Assembly (NCBI RefSeq): GCF_014635885.1
Contig: NZ_BMDR01000005.1
Location: 248,001 to 312,000 of the forward strand
Source: Acinetobacter vivianii
Lineage (GTDB): Bacteria; Pseudomonadota; Gammaproteobacteria; Pseudomonadales; Moraxellaceae
Reading direction: 5' to 3'
Length of the DNA: 64,000 nt
Shown here: one piece after another, positions 50,086 to 59,859 of the stretch
How positions within the stretch are numbered: position 1 is the first letter of the stretch
Layout of the letters: each line of letters begins with the position of its first letter
Notes under the pieces: generated by a model
What the model was told of the DNA's origin: nothing
Database searches by the model: none
What the model saw: only the letters and a program-made list of their open reading frames with translations
Program-made: the position numbers and the translations under genes

Positions 50086-50802
50086 TCAATAGCTCCACTG
50101 TTTAAAATCTAATTGATAATTTTCTTGCTCATTCAGCTCTAATACCCATGCAGAATCTTCGCGCCAGTCGCCTAATACAATACGCTGCTTATTTTGCAGC
50201 TGATGGATTTCAGGTCGATGAGTATGACCATGAATTAAATAATCAACGTGTTCAATCACGGAGTCTACTGCTTGAGCATTCACATCCATGATGTCATAGC
50301 TTTTCAGTTGTTTGGTTGCACTACTTTTTTTACGGAAACCATTGGCAAGTTTTTGTCTAAAACTGAGCGGCGTTCGTTTTATTAACCCCAATAGCACAGG
50401 ATTACGAATCACTTTGCGGAAACGTTGGTAAGCCACATCATCGGTACATAAGGCATCGCCATGTTCCAGTCGAAATTTCTTTTGACCAATTTCAATAGCA
50501 AAAACATCGGGTAGTAGAGTACCGTTGAATTGATCTAAAAACTTTTGACCTAAGGCAAAATCACGATTACCCACTTGGAAATAAATCTGATTCCCTGCGG
50601 CAGAAAAGGATTGTAGGGCCGTGATAATTTCATCTAGCCAAGGTGCTGTATAATCATCACCAATCCAGGCATTAAACCAGTCACCTAAAATATAGAGCTG
50701 GGTATTTTTATTCTTGTATTCATCTAATAAAGCCAAAAACCCTCGAACGAGTCGAGGGTGATCAGGTGACAAGTGTAAATCTGAAATAAACAGATAAGTC
50801 AC
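50086..50802 (-). CDS. lpxH: UDP-2,3-diacylglucosamine diphosphatase
   Basis: Makes lipid X from UDP-diacylglucosamine in lipid A synthesis. 238 residues with the metallophosphoesterase motifs SDLHLSPDHP (D8, H10), GDWFNAWIGDD, GNRDF and HGHTHRPEIH. It begins 21 bp after ppiB on the same strand and is probably cotranscribed with it, as in many gammaproteobacteria. Confidence 0.95.
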   Translation of the reverse strand: MTYLFISDLHLSPDHPRLVRGFLALLDEYKNKNTQLYILGDWFNAWIGDDYTAPWLDEIITALQSFSAAGNQIYFQVGNRDFALGQKFLDQFNGTLLPDVFAIEIGQKKFRLEHGDALCTDDVAYQRFRKVIRNPVLLGLIKRTPLSFRQKLANGFRKKSSATKQLKSYDIMDVNAQAVDSVIEHVDYLIHGHTHRPEIHQLQNKQRIVLGDWREDSAWVLELNEQENYQLDFKQWSY

Positions 50803-50823
50803 AAAGAATCCTGCTGGATAAAA

Positions 50824-51333
50824 TTATTCAGAAATAATTTTAGCAGATTCAATCACAACATTCTCTAAAGGAACGTCTGCGTGGTAACCACGGTTACCTG
50901 TACGAACGCCTTTAATTGCATTTACAACGTCAAGACCTTCAACAACTTTACCAAATACTGCATAACCCCAGCCTTGAGCTGTTTTACCAGTATGGTTTAA
51001 GAAAGAGTTGTTTTTAACGTTAATGAAGAATTGAGCAGAAGCAGAGTGCGGAGCTTGAGTACGCGCCATTGCAATTGTGCCTTCATCGTTGCTTAAGCCA
51101 TTGTCAGCTTCGTTTTCGATTGAGTCACGAGTTGCTTTCTCTTTGAAGTTTTCGTCCATGCCACCGCCCTGGATCATAAAACCATCAATCACACGGTGGA
51201 AAATTACGCCGTCATAGAAACCGTCACGTACATATTCTAAGAAATTTGCAACCGTTTTTGGTGCTTTTTCAGCGTTAAGCTCAAGAACAATACGACCTTT
51301 GTTGGTGTTTAATTCGACTTGAGGAAAACTCAT
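50824..51333 (-). CDS. ppiB: Cyclophilin-type peptidyl-prolyl isomerase
   Basis: 169 residues with the cyclophilin core: [18 protein letters not shown] (active Arg), [24 protein letters not shown] and [14 protein letters not shown]. No signal peptide, so it is the cytoplasmic PpiB type. It is first in the ppiB-lpxH pair and divergent from glnS. Confidence 0.95.
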   Translation of the reverse strand: MSFPQVELNTNKGRIVLELNAEKAPKTVANFLEYVRDGFYDGVIFHRVIDGFMIQGGGMDENFKEKATRDSIENEADNGLSNDEGTIAMARTQAPHSASAQFFINVKNNSFLNHTGKTAQGWGYAVFGKVVEGLDVVNAIKGVRTGNRGYHADVPLENVVIESAKIISE

Positions 51334-51501
51334 TACATTAATCTCCTAAACATGGGCAAATTGACCATGGGTTTTTGGTTGAGAGAAGCATAAGCAAACT
51401 GTAAACTACAAGGCAAGTAAAAAACGTTAAAATCTTTCAGAAAAAGTAAAGATTGCGTTTTTATTTCCTATTTTTTAACTGTAAGAAGTGATTTACACCC
51501 T

Positions 51502-53229
51502 ATGAAGCCAAATGATGTTGTTTCAGAACTGCCAAAGACCCCGACGCCGAATACTCAAGCCTCTGTCGATGCTGCGCAGCAAGAACAACAGGCAGGCTTA
51601 GATTTTGTTCGTCAAGTTATTACCGATGATTTAAAAGAAGGTCGTACCCAAAAAGTTGTCACACGTTTCCCACCAGAGCCAAATGGTTACTTGCATATTG
51701 GTCATGTTAAAGCGATTTGTTTGAACTTTGGTATTGCCGAAGAATTCGATGGTTTATGTAATTTACGTTTTGACGATACCAACCCGGATGCTGAAGAACA
51801 AGAATATGTTGATGGTATTGCCAACGACGTAAAATGGTTAGGCTTTAACTGGAATGGCGAGCCGCGTTATGCATCAGGTTATTTTGATCAACTTTATGCA
51901 TGGGCAGTTCAGTTGATTGAACAAGGTGATGCGTATGTTGATTTGCAAACCCCAGAAGAAATTAAGCTGAATCGTGGTAATTTCGTTGAACCTGGTAAAA
52001 ACTCTCCATACCGTGATGCAACGGTTGCCGAGAACCTAGCGCGCTTTGAACAAATGCGTAATGGTGAAATTCAGGAAGGCGGTGCTGTTCTACGTGCCAA
52101 AATTGATATGGCTAGTCCAAATGTCCATATGCGTGATCCGATTCTTTATCGTGTATTGCATTCAGAGCATCACCAAACTGGTGATAAATGGAAAATGTAC
52201 CCAATGTATGACTATGCTCATCCATTGTCAGACGCAATCGAAGGCATTACCCATTCACTCTGTACTTTAGAATTCCAAGACCACCGTCCATTCTATGACT
52301 GGATTGTAGAGAAAGTTCACTCGCAAGCAGTACCGCGTCAGTACGAGTCTTCACGTTTAAATGTCGACTATACGATTACCTCTAAACGTAAATTGCGTAA
52401 ATTGGTTGAAGGCAACTATGTACAGGGGTGGGATGATCCACGTATGCCAACCGTAGTCGGTATGCGTCGACGTGGTTTTACACCTGAAGGTTTACGCGAT
52501 TTCTGTAAGCGTGTTGGCGTTTCAAAGACCGATGGTATTGTCGATGTGGCTATGCTTGAGTTCTGTATTCGTCAGTCTTTGGAAAATGCAGCGGCACGTG
52601 GCATGGCGGTATTAAATCCACTTAAAGTCACGCTTACCAACTTACCTGAAGAGTTAGATTTGACCCACGCACGTCATCCAAACGTTGATATGGGCGAGCG
52701 TATTATTCCTTTAACGCGTGAGCTTTATATTGATCGTAAAGATTTCGAAGAAGTGCCACCTAAAGGCTTTAAACGTCTGATTCCTGATGGTGAAGTGCGT
52801 TTACGCCATGCCTATGTCATCAAATGCGATGAAGTGATTAAAGATGCCAATGGTGAAGTGATTGAGCTTAAATGTTCAATTGATCCTGAAACTTTAGGTA
52901 AGAACCCTGAAGGGCGTAAAGTGAAAGGGGTGGTACATTGGGTATCGGCGAGCAAGGGCGTACCTGCGGAAGTTCGTATCTATGATCGTTTATTTAATGA
53001 AGCTGCGCCTGATGCAGATGATGATTTCCTTGCACATCTGAATCCAGAATCATTAAAAATCGTTCAAGCGGTGATTGAGCCTGCTTTGGCACAAGCAAAA
53101 CCTGAAGATCGTTTCCAGTTTGAACGTGAAGGTTATTTTGTTGCGGATCAGCATGATCATCAAGCGGAAAAACCTGTGTTTAACCGTATCCTTGATCTGA
53201 AAGACAGCTTTAAAGCAGATAAGAAGTAA
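51502..53229 (+). CDS. glnS: Glutaminyl-tRNA synthetase
   Basis: Class I synthetase charging tRNA-Gln; the Gln-specific enzyme means the organism need not rely on GatCAB for this tRNA. 575 residues with HIGH-type [15 protein letters not shown] near residue 56, [14 protein letters not shown], and KMSKS-type [10 protein letters not shown]. The first ~35 residues are a polar, Gln-rich extension. It ends at a strong terminator. Confidence 0.98.
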   Translation: MKPNDVVSELPKTPTPNTQASVDAAQQEQQAGLDFVRQVITDDLKEGRTQKVVTRFPPEPNGYLHIGHVKAICLNFGIAEEFDGLCNLRFDDTNPDAEEQEYVDGIANDVKWLGFNWNGEPRYASGYFDQLYAWAVQLIEQGDAYVDLQTPEEIKLNRGNFVEPGKNSPYRDATVAENLARFEQMRNGEIQEGGAVLRAKIDMASPNVHMRDPILYRVLHSEHHQTGDKWKMYPMYDYAHPLSDAIEGITHSLCTLEFQDHRPFYDWIVEKVHSQAVPRQYESSRLNVDYTITSKRKLRKLVEGNYVQGWDDPRMPTVVGMRRRGFTPEGLRDFCKRVGVSKTDGIVDVAMLEFCIRQSLENAAARGMAVLNPLKVTLTNLPEELDLTHARHPNVDMGERIIPLTRELYIDRKDFEEVPPKGFKRLIPDGEVRLRHAYVIKCDEVIKDANGEVIELKCSIDPETLGKNPEGRKVKGVVHWVSASKGVPAEVRIYDRLFNEAAPDADDDFLAHLNPESLKIVQAVIEPALAQAKPEDRFQFEREGYFVADQHDHQAEKPVFNRILDLKDSFKADKK

Positions 53230-53233
53230 GACG

Positions 53234-53264
53234 AAAAGGGCCTAATATAAATTAGGCCCTTTTT
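53234..53264 (+). terminator. Terminator after glnS
   Basis: AAAAGGGCCTAAT and ATTAGGCCCTTTT form a 13-bp stem with an ATAA loop, followed by T residues. Confidence 0.93.
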
Positions 53265-53648
53265 CTTTAAATAAAAATACAATTAGAAAAATCATAGACT
53301 ATGATTCTCTTATGATGGAATTTTCATATTTTCCAGTTAAAGAGGATTGATTTGATAGAAATAGATTAAGAGAACCATCAGTACAAGAGCAGACAGAACT
53401 AAATACGTATTCAGCGTATGAAAACTTTTGATAAATTTTAAAATAACCATTTTTCTCAATCACAAAAATATTATTAATCACTTTGCAATGTGCTGCACAT
53501 TCTTTGAACAGTAGAATGAATTAGATTTTCTTTCAATATTTCAGTGATTGGATGACAGTATTTGTCCTAAAGCGTATTCCTTTTCTACCTAAAGTGTATT
53601 TCTTTATGCGTTCTCATTCATGTTGTCTTATTTTTAGGCGTAGAAAGA
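53265..53648. other. Gene-poor region between glnS and the amidotransferase gene
   Basis: No convincing gene. A 60-codon minus-strand frame (53299-53481) has no recognised family, no good ribosome site and AT-driven composition, so I do not call it. The only feature is the 22-bp direct repeat at 53566. Confidence 0.4.
53566..53605. repeat. Two direct repeats with 22-bp spacing
   Basis: CCTAAAGCGTATTCCTTT (53566-53583) recurs as CCTAAAGTGTATTTCTTT (53588-53605), with two differences. The 22-bp period equals two helical turns, which could suit a protein binding site, or it may be a small tandem duplication. Confidence 0.5.
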
Positions 53649-53672
53649 AGTGCTTTAAATCATTAAAGCACT
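53649..53672 (-). terminator. Probable terminator of the amidotransferase gene
   Basis: AGTGCTTTAA and TTAAAGCACT form a perfect 10-bp stem around ATCA. On the minus strand TTCTTTCT follows, a moderate U tract, 33 bp past the stop codon. Confidence 0.6.
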
Positions 53673-53704
53673 GGAAATGAGGATTTCTTTTAAGTCTTTG
53701 AAAA

Positions 53705-54418
53705 TTATTCTTGCTCTAAATGCGCAAGGAAATGCTGGATGACTTTTGCAGTCTGATCTTCCAGTTGCGTTGCATAAGCTAAATTATCTGCTCTTAACTG
53801 CGGAATCGACAGCCCTGCATGACGTATTTCACAGGTATGACCAATTAACCATTTCTCAAAGCTTTGTTCAGTGATTTCAAGATGGAACTGTAAGGCAAGA
53901 ATATTGTTTCCTATAGAAAAGGCCTGATTTGGGTAAATGGCTGAACTAGCAAGTAAAGTGGCATTGCTTGGCAGATCAAAAGTATCGCCGTGCCAGTGTA
54001 AAACCTCTACATTTTCGAGGGCTGCTAATGGATTATTTTCAACTGCTTTAATCTCTAACTGACTCCAGCCAATTTCCTTTTGGTGTCCTGCATAGACTTT
54101 TGCACCTAATGCATGCGCAATCAATTGCGCACCTAAGCAAATGCCGATGGTTGGTTTATTGGCTTTGAGGCGTTGTTTAAGTCCAGCAATTTCATCTACG
54201 AGAAATGGATAATCCTCAGTTTCATATACGCCAATAGGCCCACCTAATATCACTGTGAGTCCTTCATAATTCAGGGCGGGACTCAGATCATCGACACCAG
54301 CTTCAAAATAACGTACGCGAAAACCGAGCTGATAAAAGACATCTTCTAAAGACCCTAGATCTTCAAAAGCAAGATGCTGAATAACATTGACTGTTTTCAT
54401 AAAAGTGGACTTTGTCAT
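53705..54418 (-). CDS. Class I glutamine amidotransferase
   Basis: 237 residues with the full glutaminase triad: Cys94 in IGICLGAQL, His178 and Glu180 in LQFHLEIT. The oxyanion region is LGGPIGVYETEDYPFL. It resembles stand-alone GMP-synthase-like amidotransferases (YfeJ type), which cleave glutamine or gamma-glutamyl compounds. It lies downstream of, and co-directional with, eutC. A gamma-glutamyl amine hydrolase role is possible but unproven. The start could also be the ATG at 54400. Confidence 0.85.
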   Translation of the reverse strand: MTKSTFMKTVNVIQHLAFEDLGSLEDVFYQLGFRVRYFEAGVDDLSPALNYEGLTVILGGPIGVYETEDYPFLVDEIAGLKQRLKANKPTIGICLGAQLIAHALGAKVYAGHQKEIGWSQLEIKAVENNPLAALENVEVLHWHGDTFDLPSNATLLASSAIYPNQAFSIGNNILALQFHLEITEQSFEKWLIGHTCEIRHAGLSIPQLRADNLAYATQLEDQTAKVIQHFLAHLEQE

Positions 54419-54536
54419 TATCGCGTATCCATGATTGATATAGGAAAATACTGCATCTTAAAGCATTTATACAGTCAATGTCTTAATCCTGACCTAAGTT
54501 GAATAAAGAAGAGCACGTTATTGTTTAAAAATCATT

Positions 54537-55349
54537 TTAAAATAGTAGCTTACGGTTTTGAGACTCTTCTAATATAGGGATGACATGCTCGTCTTTGAGG
54601 TCGACACCAGAACGACCCAATTGCTTGGAATTATGCATTAACGCCATTAAGCGTTGGGTTGCGATAGGAATACTTAAACCTGCAGGACGAATATTTGAAA
54701 TACAGTTACGTTGTGAGTCCAGACAATCACTATGGGCTTCCCATGTGTAATAAAGTCCCATACTGTCAGGAGAACTCAGTCCAGGACGTTCTCCGATCAG
54801 CATAATGAGCATGCGTGCTTTAAAAATTTCAGCAATTTTATCTCCCAAGGCAACCCGACTACCTGTAGCGATTGCAATAGGTGCTACAGACCATTGTTGC
54901 TCTGCAAAGGGCTGAATAAGTGCCTGAATAAAGGGGAGAGCATTTTCTTCAATGGCGCGGGCCGATAGACCATCGCCAATCACGATACAGACATCATAGT
55001 GCTGTTGATCTGTTTTAATTTTCTGAAGTTGTTCAACAGAGTGGCTACAGAGTAGACGACCTAAATCAGGCCGCTTTAAATAAAGCTCTTTATGCTCAGC
55101 CTGACTTTTTACATGGATTGGATTTAACCCAAGTTGTTGTAGCTGCTCAGCCAGCAATTCGACATTTAAAGACTGAAAAACTGCATCTTTTGCTTGAGCA
55201 TGGCTCAATTGAAAATCGAGCAATGCACGAGTCGGAATACTGCATCCTGCACGTCCAATCGCAATGCGGGCATCAGTAAACTGTTTTAGCGTTTCCCACT
55301 GATCTTGATGAGACTGAGCAGGATATTGAATATCTTTAGAAAGTTTCAT
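54537..55349 (-). CDS. eutC: Ethanolamine ammonia-lyase small subunit
   Basis: 270 residues. Conserved stretches are TDARIAIGRAGCSIPTRALLDFQLSHAQAKDAV, CIVIGDGLSARAIEENA, and GERPGLSSPDSMGLYYTWEAHSDCLDSQRNCISNIRPAGL, which binds the adenosylcobalamin tail. With EutB it cleaves ethanolamine to acetaldehyde and ammonia. It begins 10 bp after eutB and ends the operon. Confidence 0.96.
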   Translation of the reverse strand: MKLSKDIQYPAQSHQDQWETLKQFTDARIAIGRAGCSIPTRALLDFQLSHAQAKDAVFQSLNVELLAEQLQQLGLNPIHVKSQAEHKELYLKRPDLGRLLCSHSVEQLQKIKTDQQHYDVCIVIGDGLSARAIEENALPFIQALIQPFAEQQWSVAPIAIATGSRVALGDKIAEIFKARMLIMLIGERPGLSSPDSMGLYYTWEAHSDCLDSQRNCISNIRPAGLSIPIATQRLMALMHNSKQLGRSGVDLKDEHVIPILEESQNRKLLF

Positions 55350-55359
55350 TTGGCCTTCC

Positions 55360-56745
55360 TTAGTGCATAAACAGTTTGGAAAATTGGGCGGGCACTTGCT
55401 CTGCCCAATGAATATGATGCTGCTGTTGTCGCAGGATCCCTTGTTGTTCTAACCAGTGTGAAAATTCAGGTGCAGGTTTTAGTCCAAGTAGTTGACGCAG
55501 ATAAAGCGCATCATGAAAAGAGGTGGTTTGATAATTCAACATCACATCATCTGAACCTGGAATTCCCATAATAAAATTAATGCCTGCTGTTCCAAATAAG
55601 GTTAACAGCACATCCATATCATTTTGATCAGCATCGGCATGATTGGTATAGCAAATATCACAACCCATCGGAACGCCGAGTAGTTTTCCACAGAAATGAT
55701 CTTCTAAGCCTGCACGAATAATCTGTTTGCCATCGTAAAGATATTCGGGACCAATAAAGCCGACGACCGTATTCACCAGTAAAGGATTATATTTACGTGC
55801 AACGGCGTAAGCACGTGTCTCGATAGTCTGTTGATCAACACCATGATGTGCATTGCTAGACAGAGCACTGCCTTGACCCGTTTCAAAGTACATCACGTTA
55901 TTTCCAATGCTGCCTCGATTTAAAGCCAACGTGGCTTCATAGCCTTCTTGCAACATGGCTAGAGAAATACCAAAGCCCTCATTGGCTTTCTGTGTACCGG
56001 CAATGGATTGAAACATCAGGTCAATCGGGACATTTCTTTCTGCCAGTTGGATACCTGAACTGATGTGAGTCAGGACGCAAGACTGGGTAGGAATTTGATA
56101 TTCCTGAATAACATGATCGATGAGTTTGAGCAGTTCAGATAAGTTATGCAGGTTGTCTGTTGCTGGATTAATACCGATGACAGCATCACCATTGCCATAC
56201 ATTAATCCATCCAGAATACTGGCAGAAATACCGAGTACATCATCTGTTGGATGATTGGGTTGCAGGCGGGTGGATAAATGACCTTTTAAACCAATGGTAT
56301 TGCGAAACTGGGTAATCACTTCACATTTACTGGCAACATAAATCAAATCCTGATTGCGCATGATTTTACTGACAGCAGCGACCATTTCAGGCGTTAAACC
56401 AGCAGCAAGCTGTTGCAGTTTTTCTGTCGTTGCATCTTCACTTAAGAGCCAGTTCCTGAAATCACCTACAGTAAAATGTGCAACAGGTGCAAAGAGATCT
56501 GACTGGTGTTCATCCATAATCAGTCGGGTAATCTCATCCGTTTCATAGTCCACGACTGTTTCATTTAAAAAATTCTTGAGTGGTACTTCCGCAAGTGTCA
56601 TTTGTGCAGCGACGCGTTCAGTGGCATCTTGTGCTGCAACACCCGCCAACTGATCACCAGAGCGTAAAGGGGTGGCTTTAGCCATTAAGGTTTTCAAGTC
56701 GGCAAAATTGTATTGTTGTTGAGCCACGATTTGACGATAGCGCAT
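55360..56745 (-). CDS. eutB: Ethanolamine ammonia-lyase large subunit
   Basis: 461-residue B12-dependent barrel subunit. Conserved stretches include GLKGHLSTRLQPNHPTDDVLGISASILDGLMYGNGDAVIGINPATD, LTHISSGIQLAERNVPIDLMFQSIAGTQKANEGFG, and GCDICYTNHADADQNDMDVLLTLFGTAG. It is 23 bp after eat and 10 bp before eutC, one operon. The reactivating factor EutA and the microcompartment shell genes are absent from the window. Confidence 0.97.
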   Translation of the reverse strand: MRYRQIVAQQQYNFADLKTLMAKATPLRSGDQLAGVAAQDATERVAAQMTLAEVPLKNFLNETVVDYETDEITRLIMDEHQSDLFAPVAHFTVGDFRNWLLSEDATTEKLQQLAAGLTPEMVAAVSKIMRNQDLIYVASKCEVITQFRNTIGLKGHLSTRLQPNHPTDDVLGISASILDGLMYGNGDAVIGINPATDNLHNLSELLKLIDHVIQEYQIPTQSCVLTHISSGIQLAERNVPIDLMFQSIAGTQKANEGFGISLAMLQEGYEATLALNRGSIGNNVMYFETGQGSALSSNAHHGVDQQTIETRAYAVARKYNPLLVNTVVGFIGPEYLYDGKQIIRAGLEDHFCGKLLGVPMGCDICYTNHADADQNDMDVLLTLFGTAGINFIMGIPGSDDVMLNYQTTSFHDALYLRQLLGLKPAPEFSHWLEQQGILRQQQHHIHWAEQVPAQFSKLFMH

Positions 56746-56768
56746 TAGATTCTCCTTAATCTGATGAT

Positions 56769-58199
56769 TTATTTCTGTTCATCGGCTTTAAGATGAGCAA
56801 ATTCTTCCTCTGGGGTGCCTTGTATCAAATGATGGCGACTGTAAAATATGAAATAGCCAATAAAGAGCGCATAGATTGATGCGGCTATGCACCAGACTTT
56901 AGGGTTGACTAGAAAGCCAGCAATCACAGCGATTGCAGCAAGTATCAAAGCAATGCTTGAAGTGAAAATGCCACCAGGCGTTTTATAAGGACGATGCATA
57001 AGTGGGCGGGATAGACGTAATTTGATATGTGAAAGCATCATCAATACATAGGAAATGGTGGCTCCAAATACAGCAATTAAAATCAGTAAATCACCTTCCT
57101 TAGTTAAAGACAGTAAGAAACCGATAATGCCTGGAATAATAATGGCCAAATAAGGGGCTTTATTCTGATTGGTGAGTGAGAGTGAAGTTGGCAAATAACC
57201 AGCACGGGATAAGGCAAAGATCTGTCTTGAATAGGCATAGATAATCGAGAAGAAGCTGGCGACCAGTCCTGCAAGTCCCACAAAGTTTACAAAGTTGGCG
57301 AGCCACGTACCTTGACCGTAAACTTTTACTAAGGCATCGACCAGTGGTGCGCCAGAATGTTGCAATGAACTTGCACCAGCAGCTCCTGCACCCAAGAATA
57401 AAATCAGCATGGCAAAGGCTGTTAAAATCAACATGGAACCGATCAATCCGCGAGGTAGTGACTTGGCTGGATCTTTGGCCTCTTCGGCAGCAAGAGGGAC
57501 ACCCTCAACAGCCAGAAAAAACCAGATTGCGTAGGGAACAGCAGCCCAAATTCCGAGATACCCGTGCGGTAGAAAAGCACTGGCGCCCCGTTGTTGACCC
57601 GCGGGAATATCAAACAGGTTCTGTAGACTAAAATGCGGGAACATGGCAACAATAAAAACAGCCAGTGCAATGGCTGCAACCAGTGTAATACCAAAGATAA
57701 TTTTAAGTGCTTCTCCAGCACCCTTAAGATGAATACCCATAAAAATGAGATAGCATCCCAAATAGACCTGCCAGCCACCGATACCAAATAGTGACTCACA
57801 ATAAGCACCAATAAAGGTGGCGATTGCAGCAGGAGCAATTGCATATTCGATCAAAATTGCCGTACCTGTTAAATAGCCACCCAAAGGGCCAAATGCCGTA
57901 CGGGCAAAACTATAGCCGCCACCAGCTGTTGGCAACATCGTCGCCATTTCCGACATGGAAAGGCATAAACATAAATACATAAAGGCGACAATCGTGGTCG
58001 CGACAAACATACCGCCCCAGCCACCTTGAGCGATACCGAAATTCCAGCCCGCAAAATCGCCAGAAATTACATAGGCCACACCCAGCCCGATCAGCAGTAA
58101 CCAGCCAACTGCACCTTGCTTGAGCTGTCTTTGGGCAAAATAATCCTCAGAAGAGGTTGAGGATGCTGACAATGCAGAAATGGGTTCTTGATTGTTCAT
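56769..58199 (-). CDS. eat: Ethanolamine permease
   Basis: An APC-superfamily importer of 476 residues with twelve helices. I start at the ATG at 58199 because GGAG lies 6 bp upstream of it; the ATG at 58211 is part of that ribosome site. Marks: GVAYVISGDFAGWNFGIAQGGWGGMFVA at helix 1 and PTAGGGYSFARTAFGPLGGYLTG. Its place directly upstream of eutBC identifies the substrate. A sigma-54-type promoter lies 52 bp upstream. Confidence 0.94.
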   Translation of the reverse strand: MNNQEPISALSASSTSSEDYFAQRQLKQGAVGWLLLIGLGVAYVISGDFAGWNFGIAQGGWGGMFVATTIVAFMYLCLCLSMSEMATMLPTAGGGYSFARTAFGPLGGYLTGTAILIEYAIAPAAIATFIGAYCESLFGIGGWQVYLGCYLIFMGIHLKGAGEALKIIFGITLVAAIALAVFIVAMFPHFSLQNLFDIPAGQQRGASAFLPHGYLGIWAAVPYAIWFFLAVEGVPLAAEEAKDPAKSLPRGLIGSMLILTAFAMLILFLGAGAAGASSLQHSGAPLVDALVKVYGQGTWLANFVNFVGLAGLVASFFSIIYAYSRQIFALSRAGYLPTSLSLTNQNKAPYLAIIIPGIIGFLLSLTKEGDLLILIAVFGATISYVLMMLSHIKLRLSRPLMHRPYKTPGGIFTSSIALILAAIAVIAGFLVNPKVWCIAASIYALFIGYFIFYSRHHLIQGTPEEEFAHLKADEQK

Positions 58200-58250
58200 A
58201 CAAAGCTCCATGTATTCGTTTAATCAGCAAGATGCAAAAGCAATGCCGAT

Positions 58251-58267
58251 TTGCACACCCTGTGCCA
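58251..58267 (-). promoter_or_regulatory. Sigma-54 (RpoN) promoter of the eat-eutBC operon
   Basis: Read on the minus strand: TGGCACAGGGTGTGCAA, matching the sigma-54 consensus TGGCACGxxxxTTGCA at every defined position but two, with the -24 GG and -12 GC in exact register. The predicted start is near 58241, 42 bases before the eat ATG. Confidence 0.65.
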
Positions 58268-58316
58268 AAATTTATAATTAACCTTTTATTAATCAAATGT
58301 TTAGTTAAATAAAAAG

Positions 58317-59633
58317 TTATTTGTCCGCAAGTAATTTTGGGGTGGACTGACCATATTTCAGACTTTTATTGCTACTTAAGAACAGCCCTGTATTAGCATC
58401 GCGTCCTTGCAGAAGATATTTATTGTTATTTTGACCATAAGATTGCACGGCTAAACGGGAAAATTGCCCAATATCTGTTTCAGTATTTCTTAACCGATTA
58501 ATAATGAGTACTTTTTGTGTATCCTCAAAATCTTGCATCATGTTTTGGTCACCTTCGCTGTCTCCAGCAATGAATAGAGGGCCGTAGCCATAGTGGTGAA
58601 CTAAAGACTGCTGAATTGTGAGCGTTTTACCTTTTCCCTGAGTCTGGAAATAGCCATGACGAAATTCTGGTCTAATTTTTCCATAACCATCTCGTTCTAA
58701 TTGCATGGCATAAATATGATCTTCTGGAATATTGAAACCGACCAGAGGATTGGAAGCGATTTCTTTTACCACATCAATAAATGAGGCTGAACAGACATAA
58801 ACCTGAATACCATTTTGTTGTAACACATGAAATAGATTTTGCATTTCTTTATAAGGCCTTAGCCCATTTTCCCATGTTACTGATACAACGCCAGCCTGTC
58901 CTGCGAGTTGTTTAGGGGACGTCCAAGTGACTGGGCCAATAGGCTGCTTCTGCTGCCAAAGAAATGTTTCCAGAGCCATCTGCCTAACTTCGGTTTCCTT
59001 AAATCCAGTAAAGAGGTAGGTTACCCAAGGATAGGCAACATCATGATCAAAGGTGTCGCTAATGGCAGCATAGAGGTAGCGCATTTTTGTGATAAAGTTC
59101 TGGTAATGGCGGGATTGCTTTACTTTTTCTAAAGGTAATTGACCTCCAAGCCCTTGATAATTTAGGTAAAGCCAGCGATAGCTTTGGATAATGTCGGCTG
59201 AAATTTTTTCGATATTTACTGGTTGATCTTGTTGATTGTTATATTCTGGAACGAAATTACTTGTCTTAATATCCTTGCCAATAATCTGTTGTAGCTGTTC
59301 TGGCGTTACTTTGAATCGCAAATTTTCAAGCTGATAAATAAGCGTGGCTTCCTCTATATCTAGAAAGATTGCAGTATTGTCAAAGTCTGAGACGATATAG
59401 GGAGGATGTTGGGCATCATAATGTGGACTTTGTTTACCATAGCGTTGGATCAGCTGATTAATTTGCTCCCGATTAAAAACATCCCAGTTTTGCTCCGCAA
59501 GCAGTGGCAGAGCCAGACTTGTGCGTGTTGGAGTCGTTTCAGCAGGCAAGCTGCAGCCAGTAAAACTGATCAGTGCTGTACAAAGGAGCACCTGTATCAG
59601 CGGTTTAAAACTTAGCATTGTGCTCTTTTTCAT
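58317..59633 (-). CDS. HAD-superfamily phosphatase lipoprotein
   Basis: 438 residues from the ATG at 59633, which gives a lipoprotein signal (LLCTALISFTGC, Cys near residue 27). HAD motifs: I, VSDFDNTAIFLD (Asp nucleophile and +2 Asn-Asp-type neighbour); II, VCSASFIDVV; III/IV, IAGDSEGDQNMM. Pseudomonas phosphorylcholine phosphatase (PchP) has a similar layout. Given the eat-eutBC neighbours, release of ethanolamine or choline from its phosphate ester in the periplasm is a reasonable guess, not a proven role. The gene lies between the dehydrogenase and eat, all on the minus strand. Confidence 0.8.
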   Translation of the reverse strand: MKKSTMLSFKPLIQVLLCTALISFTGCSLPAETTPTRTSLALPLLAEQNWDVFNREQINQLIQRYGKQSPHYDAQHPPYIVSDFDNTAIFLDIEEATLIYQLENLRFKVTPEQLQQIIGKDIKTSNFVPEYNNQQDQPVNIEKISADIIQSYRWLYLNYQGLGGQLPLEKVKQSRHYQNFITKMRYLYAAISDTFDHDVAYPWVTYLFTGFKETEVRQMALETFLWQQKQPIGPVTWTSPKQLAGQAGVVSVTWENGLRPYKEMQNLFHVLQQNGIQVYVCSASFIDVVKEIASNPLVGFNIPEDHIYAMQLERDGYGKIRPEFRHGYFQTQGKGKTLTIQQSLVHHYGYGPLFIAGDSEGDQNMMQDFEDTQKVLIINRLRNTETDIGQFSRLAVQSYGQNNNKYLLQGRDANTGLFLSSNKSLKYGQSTPKLLADK

Positions 59634-59859
59634 GTTAAACCCATCTTCCATTGATTAGGTATTGGTCTTTTTTTAAATGCTCTGTTTTTTAAAAAGCCAG
59701 TTTTTGCGATTTAGCTAATTTGTCAAGGCAAGACAGTATGCAGTCAACCTGTAAGCCAGTTGAAAAGTGATGTGTTTTGCGATCCTCAACAGACTTGGGA
59801 GAACCAGCATGAACGTACTAACAGCGACCTCATGCTGATTGCATTGACTACCAGAAAGC

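Noticed and set aside
53299..53481. 60-codon minus-strand frame after glnS
   Set aside because: No ribosome site, no recognisable family and composition typical of non-coding AT-rich sequence.
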